Assembly (NCBI GenBank): GCA_023433855.1
Contig: JAEYTV010000212.1
Coordinates: forward strand, 1-10,125
Reading direction: 5' to 3'
DNA from: Pseudomonadota bacterium
Lineage (GTDB): Bacteria; Pseudomonadota; Alphaproteobacteria; Rhizobiales; Rhizobiaceae
Length of the DNA stretch: 10,125 nt
A model generated the notes under the pieces. That model did no database searches. It was not told the DNA's origin and saw only the letters and a list, made by a program, of their open reading frames with translations. Made by a program: the position numbers and the translations under genes. Below are positions 5,605 through 10,125 of this stretch, one piece after another (the stretch's first letter is position 1; each line of letters begins with the position of its first letter).

Positions 5605-6570
5605 TTACGCAGTAAACCAGTCGTGGGTGACTGCACTGAGCTCGACGCCTGCAATGATGATCTTTTCCCCAACATGTGAGGCACTTGGCCCGTTGTAGCT
5701 GAGGACGGTGTCGCCGAAGTAATGATCGACCTTCCACTGGTCGAAGGACGTGCCGGTCAACTGAAGCTTGTCTTCGGATTGATCGAACCCGATTATGGTG
5801 TCGGTGGCCAATGTCTTCGCCATGTCTCCGAGATTGAACACGAACGTGTCGGCGCCACCGCTCGCAATGATCTGATCGATGCCCGTTCCGCCAGTCACCA
5901 CCGACGACTTCAGGTTCACGGACGACAGATCGATGATATCATTGCCCGCGCCGGCATTGATCGTGACCGCCGTATTGCTGCCGTCGGTGATCCCCCCTCC
6001 ACCATTCACCGCCGTCGCGCCGACGATGCCTCCGATCGACTTCAGGCTCTCTCCAGCTTCGATCACGATCGTGTCGTTGCCGGCGCCGGTGTTGATCTTG
6101 AAGGCGTTCACCCAGCCGTCATCGTTGGAAAGCAGGGATACTATAACAGTATCGTTGCCGTCACCGGTCGTAACGTTTCCTCGCTTGGCGTTGTAGATCT
6201 CGACCGTGGAATTGCCCCCGTTGCCGAGGTGAACGTCAGCTTGAACGAAATCGCTGAACGTCAGAGATTCAGCTGTATCCGACTGTGCCAGAACGTTCTT
6301 CACCGAGTTCCATGCCGTGGTCACATCGAACTTGAATGCATTGGAATCAGCATCGTAGGAGACCTCTACGTTGCCGCCCGCCCCGGAGCCCTCGACGCCT
6401 GAGGCCACAGGCACATTGATGACCGAAGCCGGCACGACCGGCCCATCATCTGTTATGTTCTCGTCGATACTTCCGCCGTTCAACAGCTTGTAAGCCGCCT
6501 GATCAGCTACGTTTGTGAGATCCGCAACGCTTGCCGCGCCACCATTACCGAACTGTACCTTGAGTGCCAT
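5605..6570 (-). CDS. RTX (hemolysin-type calcium-binding repeat) secreted protein
   Basis: The gene encodes 321 residues. Glycine/aspartate nonapeptide repeats of GGxGxDxUx type are seen at about 135-143 (TGDGNDTVI), 161-169 (TGAGNDTIV), 206-214 (AGAGNDIID), 227-235 (GGTGIDQII) and 237-245 (SGGADTFVF). Such repeats bind calcium and fold into a parallel beta-roll outside the cell. The C-terminal part has the arrangement common after RTX repeats: DTIIGFDQSEDKLQLTG, then FGDTVLSY and GEKIIIAGVEL. It probably carries the uncleaved type I secretion signal. There is no N-terminal signal peptide, consistent with type I export. Residues 1-130 match nothing I recognise and show no catalytic motif. It is small for an RTX protein with widely spaced repeats, so a structural, adhesin-like or matrix role is more likely than a toxin. 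The ATG at 6570 has GAGGAGGA eight bases upstream. No secretion genes are visible here. Confidence 0.88.
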   Translation of the reverse strand: MALKVQFGNGGAASVADLTNVADQAAYKLLNGGSIDENITDDGPVVPASVINVPVASGVEGSGAGGNVEVSYDADSNAFKFDVTTAWNSVKNVLAQSDTAESLTFSDFVQADVHLGNGGNSTVEIYNAKRGNVTTGDGNDTVIVSLLSNDDGWVNAFKINTGAGNDTIVIEAGESLKSIGGIVGATAVNGGGGITDGSNTAVTINAGAGNDIIDLSSVNLKSSVVTGGTGIDQIIASGGADTFVFNLGDMAKTLATDTIIGFDQSEDKLQLTGTSFDQWKVDHYFGDTVLSYNGPSASHVGEKIIIAGVELSAVTHDWFTA

Positions 6571-6592
6571 TCCCGCTTCCTCCTCGAGGATC

Positions 6593-6644
6593 CGTTGCGC
6601 TAAGCGTGCTCAAGTTTAAGCAACGCCACTGATTACGTTGCAAC
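6593..6644. repeat. Three CGTTGC elements in the RTX leader region
   Basis: CGTTGC occurs at 6593-6598 and 6636-6641 on the plus strand and as its complement GCAACG at 6620-6625. The copy at 6636 lies next to the 8-base palindrome GTTGCAAC (6637-6644), which abuts the candidate -10. Their clustering between promoter and start codon suggests binding sites for a repressor or an RNA structure (6593-6598 with 6620-6625 can form a hairpin). Confidence 0.35.
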
Positions 6645-6671
6645 TTATAGTCACTATTTAAATAAACACAA
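6644..6671 (-). promoter_or_regulatory. Candidate promoter of the RTX gene
   Basis: On the minus strand TTGTGT (6666-6671) and TATAAG (6644-6649) are separated by 16 bases in an AT-rich block. Transcription would start near 6637, leaving a leader of about 67 bases. Three CGTTGC elements overlap the presumed start and leader. This is the only good -10-like element near the gene. Confidence 0.4.
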
Positions 6672-6989
6672 TATTTATTACTAACGAAACTTAAATTCAT
6701 TTTCACGTATTATTACGACCACCTAAGAAAGAAGTTACTACTGATTTATGCCGGTGCGGAAACGGACGCGGGCGGCAGTCCGCCCAGGGACAGAGCCCCT
6801 GCTGCGGATGCCGCACTCAAGTCGGCTGGACCCACGGCTTGTGCCGGCCAACGCAGCGCCTGACCACGCGCTTCTCAGGAGACCGTCTGCCCTGGCGTCG
6901 TTGATCGCCCGGGAACCCTTTTCGGGCGCAGGCCGCACACCAACAGCCGGACCCCGTGAGCAGCCGCGTCTTGCGAGGAGCAGCGCGGG

Positions 6990-7014
6990 GTCGCCGGGTT
7001 AAACCCGTTGCGAC
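6990..7014 (-). terminator. Hairpin just downstream of the polymerase gene
   Basis: GTCGC-CGGG (6990-6998) pairs with CCCG (7004-7007) and GCGAC (7010-7014), with a two-base bulge and a 5-base loop. On the minus strand it starts four bases after the polymerase stop codon. It lacks a U-run, so termination may need Rho or the hairpin may protect the 3' end. Confidence 0.35.
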
Positions 7015-7017
7015 GCC

Positions 7018-8307
7018 TCACGGGTCGCGTAGCTGCGGCGTACTCGTCGCAGTCTGCATCGACCAGGCGCGCGACCGTCCGAAACGCGGCAACACCTTCT
7101 TTTCGCGGACCCTGGGAAGGCTTTGCCGCATGCGATTGGAAACCAGGGCACCGATGAAGAAATAGAATATCTCCGACTGATGGAGAGGGTTGAGAAGCGA
7201 TAGCAGCGCTATGGGAGCCAGCCCGATCATGACATTGAGCCCGAGACCCAAGCCGCAATAGAACACAAGCCACATAATCACACCGAACAATCCCGCCACG
7301 ATTGCAAGGTCGAGTGGTACCGCAAACACCGAATTCGTTCCCTCGCCCAGTCCCCTGACCGAAAGACTGTTGGTGGAGAAAAACGCTTCCACGAATCCGA
7401 ACCCGTATCCCAGTGGGTTCTTGTCGATGAGTTCGGCGGACACCTGGAACGCCAGGCCGCGCTCCTCCTCGAGCTTCACGGCGATCTTGTCCTGGGTAAA
7501 CTCATCGCCAAGCACCGTGATGTAGAACATGGCGCCAATGGCGATGGCTGCAAGCTTGATAAAGACGGATACCTTGGACTGCAGGATGTAAACTGCGCCG
7601 CAGGCCACCAGCGCCGTCTTGTTGCTGCTCAACACGGTTACAACGCCGTTCAGCACAAAGAACGGCAGAAAACGCATTTCACCGCTGCTCTTCAGCAGAA
7701 GGAAATAGGAGACGAGAAAGAAGTAGAAGGAGAGCCAGTTACGTTCCTTGAACGTACCGTGGAGAGCTCCCTGCCCGAAATCGATCTCCTTGAAGATGAT
7801 TGGAATGCCAAGCATCTGGACCATGAATTCGAAAGCAAGCAGGCCGCACAGGAACAGATAGCCAACCGGCAGATCGCGTTTCAGGAAACGGATGCCAAGC
7901 CAGCGGCCCACAAGGTAAAAGCCCGGATAAACCAGAGCGAACTTCAAGAGTTGCTCGGCCGATTTTATCCGCGGGAAATCCTGCAACAGCGTAAGCACCG
8001 ACGCAGCACTGAGAAACAGGAGGTAGGCGACGACCTCCGCCGAACCGACCTTTATCTCCTTCTTGAGAACAAGGAACGCCAGGGCGCCCAACATCCAGAG
8101 GTGACCGGGCTGCAGGATCGATACCTGCACCACCTGGAAGGGCAGCAAGAGAAGACCGGAAAGCAGGAAGGCGTCAATGGTGTCGAAGGCTTTCAACCGC
8201 GCCAGGAGTTGCCGGATGAGAATGCGACCGCGGCTCCGTTTCCGGGCTTGCAGTCGCCCTCCAGCGGGCCGGGAAAGTATCCTATTTGCAGCGCCATTCT
8301 GCGCCAT
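7018..8307 (-). CDS. Exopolysaccharide polymerase, Wzy / O-antigen ligase-like membrane protein
   Basis: The gene encodes 429 residues and a polytopic inner-membrane protein. After a basic, cytoplasmic N-terminus (about 1-42, many Arg) there are roughly ten hydrophobic helices, among them about 46-63, 70-85, 92-108, 124-138, 147-167, 192-206, 213-226, 250-266, 334-352 and 360-390. Motifs seen in the O-antigen polymerase/ligase superfamily include GTFKERNWLSFYF (184-196), the loop before a helix LSSNKTALVA (226-235), and NPLGYGFG (297-304) in the large periplasmic loop between about 267 and 330. The family joins lipid-linked repeat units into long chains, and the neighbouring ExoP-type kinase fits a Wzy-dependent polysaccharide. 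AGGAG stands a few bases before the ATG at 8307 and fixes the start. The basic tail (about 391-429) is predicted cytoplasmic. Sequence alone cannot separate polymerase from ligase. Confidence 0.82.
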   Translation of the reverse strand: MAQNGAANRILSRPAGGRLQARKRSRGRILIRQLLARLKAFDTIDAFLLSGLLLLPFQVVQVSILQPGHLWMLGALAFLVLKKEIKVGSAEVVAYLLFLSAASVLTLLQDFPRIKSAEQLLKFALVYPGFYLVGRWLGIRFLKRDLPVGYLFLCGLLAFEFMVQMLGIPIIFKEIDFGQGALHGTFKERNWLSFYFFLVSYFLLLKSSGEMRFLPFFVLNGVVTVLSSNKTALVACGAVYILQSKVSVFIKLAAIAIGAMFYITVLGDEFTQDKIAVKLEEERGLAFQVSAELIDKNPLGYGFGFVEAFFSTNSLSVRGLGEGTNSVFAVPLDLAIVAGLFGVIMWLVFYCGLGLGLNVMIGLAPIALLSLLNPLHQSEIFYFFIGALVSNRMRQSLPRVREKKVLPRFGRSRAWSMQTATSTPQLRDP

Positions 8308-8370
8308 GGTCGCTCCTAGTGAAACGAGGTCTTCTGTCGCATGCGTAGCATAGAAGAGTTTATATCCCTG

Positions 8371-8475
8371 TCAGTTTATGTATTCTTCCACCTTGTACTC
8401 TGCCGAAAGAAAATCGCGCCAGTCTAAGGACGTCTCCCCTTGGAAGGCCGGGACATCGACAACATGCTCCTGCAC
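8371..8475 (-). pseudogene. Displaced C-terminus of the TPR-like protein
   Basis: In the frame one base off from the preceding gene, 34 codons read VQEHVVDVPAFQGETSLDW then RDFLSAEYKVEEYIN and a TGA stop. This stretch has ordinary codon use and a balanced, acidic, protein-like composition, unlike the Arg/Ser-rich tail in the current frame. It joins smoothly at Lys220 of the upstream frame. It is best read as the original end of that gene, separated by a one-base deletion, a sequence error or, less likely, a programmed -1 shift at GGAAAAG. Confidence 0.6.
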
Positions 8476-9134
8476 TTTTCCGGTGCGAATTGCTCCAACG
8501 CCTGCTGCATGTCCGCCGAAAGACGCATGGCTTTGAGGCGTGTCGGGTCGATGCATGCGACCTGGATATCCCTGCGCAGTGCATCTCGACCTGCGACCAG
8601 TGTTGGCGCGGCCAGCCTGTTCCACAGCAGCAGACGGGCGAAGACCACATCACCCTCGGAAGGCGCCAGGCGCTGGGATTGTTCTAGCAAAGCTGCGGTT
8701 TCCTCCGAGTTCTCGCCGATCGCCTGGCGCACCATTGCAAAACGCAGCCATGTGTTTCCGTCGGTGGGGACACATCTCAATGCATGGTGGGCGTAACGCT
8801 CGGCTGCAGCGACCGCGGATGCCCATGCGTCATAGTCGACGTCTGGGTTTTCCAAGTCCAGCAGCATAAGCCGAACAGTCAATCCGGCCCTCACGATGTC
8901 CGAATTGCAGATGCCGTCCACCACAACACGATCCGCCTCTTCCCCAAACGAGCGGACAACGGCCGGATCGAACGCATCGGCTTTCTCCAACCTTTGCCCG
9001 ACATGGACAAGGTCTGCGAAGCCGCGGCGAAGTTGAAGCTCCCCGGCGGCTACCACCACAAGGACCATCGACAGGAGGACCAGAAATGCCGGGAGCCAAA
9101 ATTCAAGCGGCCGCTTGGACAGGGGGGAATACAT
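8424..9134 (-). CDS. Membrane-anchored TPR-like protein of exopolysaccharide locus, probably frameshifted at its end
   Basis: As written, the frame gives 236 residues. Residues 1-10 are basic/polar, residues 12-32 form one transmembrane helix (FWLPAFLVLLSMVLVVVAAG), and the rest is a predicted periplasmic helical domain. Helix pairs at about 102-160 (AAERYAHHALRCVPTDGNTW, then LLEQSQRLAPSEGDV) resemble tetratricopeptide repeats. It lies between a polysaccharide co-polymerase/kinase (11 bases upstream) and a Wzy-type polymerase, so a role in polymer assembly is inferred. I know no assigned function. The last 16 residues in this frame (CRSMLSMSRPSKGRRP) look out of frame. One extra A in the GGAAAAG run at 8476-8479 would continue the protein as PEKVQEHVVDVPAFQGE and end at 8371, giving 254 residues. 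The ATG has no clear ribosome-binding site and may depend on coupling. Confidence 0.78.
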   Translation of the reverse strand: MYSPLSKRPLEFWLPAFLVLLSMVLVVVAAGELQLRRGFADLVHVGQRLEKADAFDPAVVRSFGEEADRVVVDGICNSDIVRAGLTVRLMLLDLENPDVDYDAWASAVAAAERYAHHALRCVPTDGNTWLRFAMVRQAIGENSEETAALLEQSQRLAPSEGDVVFARLLLWNRLAAPTLVAGRDALRRDIQVACIDPTRLKAMRLSADMQQALEQFAPEKCRSMLSMSRPSKGRRP

Positions 9135-9145
9135 ACGGCGGCAGA

Positions 9146-10125
9146 TCAGTCTTCGCGATAGTATTTCGAGTAACTCGAGTAATAATAGTCGCTGGTTCCG
9201 TAAACCCGATAAAGCCTCATCCGATCAAGATCGACCTTGTTGAGTACCACACCAAGGCACTTTTCAAGAACCTGCGGCTCCGCCTCCAGAGTCTGTCGTA
9301 CCATACGGCGAGAAACGCGCCCCCACTCCGTGACGTAGACGAAGGCATCTACATTCGAGGCCATCGCGCGGGCATCGACAACAGGGGCGAGCGGCGGCAA
9401 ATCCACGACGACATAATCCGCGGTGGCGGAGATCTTCTCAAGGAGGTTCCGCATCGCAGCTGACGCCAGGAGTTCAGACGAATGCGGCAGACGCCGCTTC
9501 ATCACAGCCGGAAGGAAGGCAAGCCCGGACCTGCTGTTGATCAACAAGACATCCTGCAGAGGTTGCTTCTCCACGAGCACCTCGACCAGTCCCTTGTCGG
9601 CATGCTGGCCCATTGCCCGGGTCGCTCCGGGATTTCGGAGATCGGCGTCGATCAGGATCGTCTTGGCACCGTGGCTCGCAAGGAGTTCCGCGAAGTTCAT
9701 AGCAACCGTTGACTTGCCCTCACCAGGTATCGTGGATACCACGCCGATGATCTTGCACCGGGTATTGGGAAGCGCCAGGTCGGCGGCGAATTTGATGCTG
9801 CGCATCGTCTCCGCGAACGATGACATGGGGTGATCAAGCACATAGTTCGACACGCCACCGCTTCTGCGCACGTGATGTACCGGCAAGTGGTCAACAGCGA
9901 CGGCATCAGACTCATTCGTGCTGGCCGATACAGGCAGCTTCGGCGCAAGCCCAAGCATTTCCAATCCCAGTTCGCGGCGGATCTGCTCGCCGGTTCGGAA
10001 GAACCGGTCGCGGTTCTCCCGGAACATGCCGAGGCCCGCTCCAACCGCGCCTCCCAGGATCGGGAAGAGCGCCAGGACCAACGTCTTGCGCGGATAGGCC
10101 GGCCCCGGCGGAACGACGGCACTGG
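9146..10125 (-). CDS. ExoP/Wzc-type polysaccharide co-polymerase, C-terminal BY-kinase part (partial)
   Basis: The visible 325 residues are the C-terminal part of a protein that enters from the right edge. The frame is open to the window end and contains the Pro-rich PPGPAYPRK segment usual before the second transmembrane helix (about 15-33, LVLALFPILGGAVGAGLG). The cytoplasmic bacterial tyrosine-kinase domain then shows Walker A in VVSTIPGEGKST (about 128-139), Walker A' ILIDADLRNP (156-165) and Walker B YVVVDLPPLAP (237-247). The last 21 residues carry eight tyrosines (YRVYGTSDYYYSSYSKYY), the autophosphorylation cluster. In this family kinase cycling controls chain length and export of exopolysaccharide at the inner membrane. 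The FRENRDRFFRTGEQIRRELG segment after the helix is also typical of ExoP/GumC-like proteins. The apparent start at 10081 is a TTG inside the gene, not the real start. Confidence 0.95.
   Translation of the reverse strand, partial: SAVVPPGPAYPRKTLVLALFPILGGAVGAGLGMFRENRDRFFRTGEQIRRELGLEMLGLAPKLPVSASTNESDAVAVDHLPVHHVRRSGGVSNYVLDHPMSSFAETMRSIKFAADLALPNTRCKIIGVVSTIPGEGKSTVAMNFAELLASHGAKTILIDADLRNPGATRAMGQHADKGLVEVLVEKQPLQDVLLINSRSGLAFLPAVMKRRLPHSSELLASAAMRNLLEKISATADYVVVDLPPLAPVVDARAMASNVDAFVYVTEWGRVSRRMVRQTLEAEPQVLEKCLGVVLNKVDLDRMRLYRVYGTSDYYYSSYSKYYRED

Larger units (their letters stand above)
6571..7017. other. Non-coding region between the RTX gene and the polymerase gene
   Basis: This 447-base gap has two halves of very different composition. 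Positions 6600-6745, next to the RTX gene, are strongly AT-rich and hold its presumed promoter. Positions 6750-7017 are very GC-rich with no credible gene: open frames there are short, Arg/Pro/Ala-rich and lack ribosome-binding sites. It contains hairpins at 6770-6785 (GGGCGG cagt CCGCCC), 6906-6928 (CGCCCG/CGGGCG) and 6990-7014. Confidence 0.6.

Noticed and set aside
5722..6402. 226-residue plus-strand open frame opposite the RTX gene
   Set aside because: It is an antisense shadow of a well-supported RTX gene whose repeat motifs fix the true strand.
6738..7002. Open frames on both strands of the GC-rich gap before the RTX gene
   Set aside because: Arg/Pro/Ala-rich composition, no ribosome-binding sites, and mutual overlap on opposite strands indicate chance frames in GC-rich DNA.
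7759..8319. 186-residue plus-strand open frame rich in Gln and Glu
   Set aside because: It is fully antisense to the polymerase gene. Its composition mirrors the complement of hydrophobic codons, and it has no start signals.
9104..9117. 14-base perfect palindrome CAAGCGGCCGCTTG
   Set aside because: It lies within codons near the start of the TPR-like gene and reads as normal sequence (SKRPLEF). A single palindrome of this length in GC-rich coding DNA is not strong evidence of a site.

Overview
The window looks like a chromosomal segment of a GC-rich alphaproteobacterium, most likely of the order Rhizobiales/Hyphomicrobiales (rhizobial type). The evidence is a nuoA-B-C-D-(small secreted protein)-E order with NuoA-D sequences of rhizobial type, alphaproteobacterial tRNA-Asp and tRNA-Val sequences, and an ExoP-like exopolysaccharide kinase with a linked polymerase. 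Genus and species cannot be set from the sequence alone.

Layout. (1) 1-3286, minus strand: the start of the respiratory complex I operon, transcribed nuoA, nuoB, nuoC, nuoD, an 86-residue secreted protein of unknown function, then nuoE, which runs off the left edge. Start sites for nuoB and nuoC are revised to shorter forms than the longest open frames. A plausible promoter lies at 3371-3399, and its leader contains an inverted repeat. (2) 3686-4100: tRNA-Asp(GUC) on the minus strand and tRNA-Val(UAC) on the plus strand, divergently transcribed from a shared control region with A- and T-tracts. (3) 4101-5393, plus strand: little-known small genes. They are a 30-residue single-span membrane peptide, a 67-residue KTSC-domain protein starting at GTG, and a secreted or membrane-anchored 115-residue protein overlapping the KTSC gene. 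(4) 5553-6570, minus strand: a small RTX (calcium-binding repeat) protein, probably exported by a type I secretion system. It has a hairpin behind it and an AT-rich promoter region in front. (5) 7018-10125, minus strand: part of an exopolysaccharide operon. In transcription order it holds the C-terminal part of an ExoP/Wzc-type chain-length and tyrosine-kinase protein, a membrane-anchored TPR-like protein of unknown role, and a Wzy-type polymerase.

How the genes relate. The nuo genes build the peripheral arm (B, C, D, E) and one membrane subunit (A) of NADH:quinone oxidoreductase. The kinase and polymerase would work together at the inner membrane in Wzx/Wzy-type polysaccharide assembly. The nearby RTX protein could act with that polysaccharide at the cell surface, but this is inferred only from position and family.

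The points most worth checking are a likely single-base frameshift near the end of the gene between kinase and polymerase, the secreted protein embedded in the nuo operon, the 30-residue membrane peptide with a possible coupled 10-codon upstream frame, and the repeated CGTTGC elements in the RTX control region. I saw no CRISPR array, insertion sequence, phage gene or recognisable defence system.
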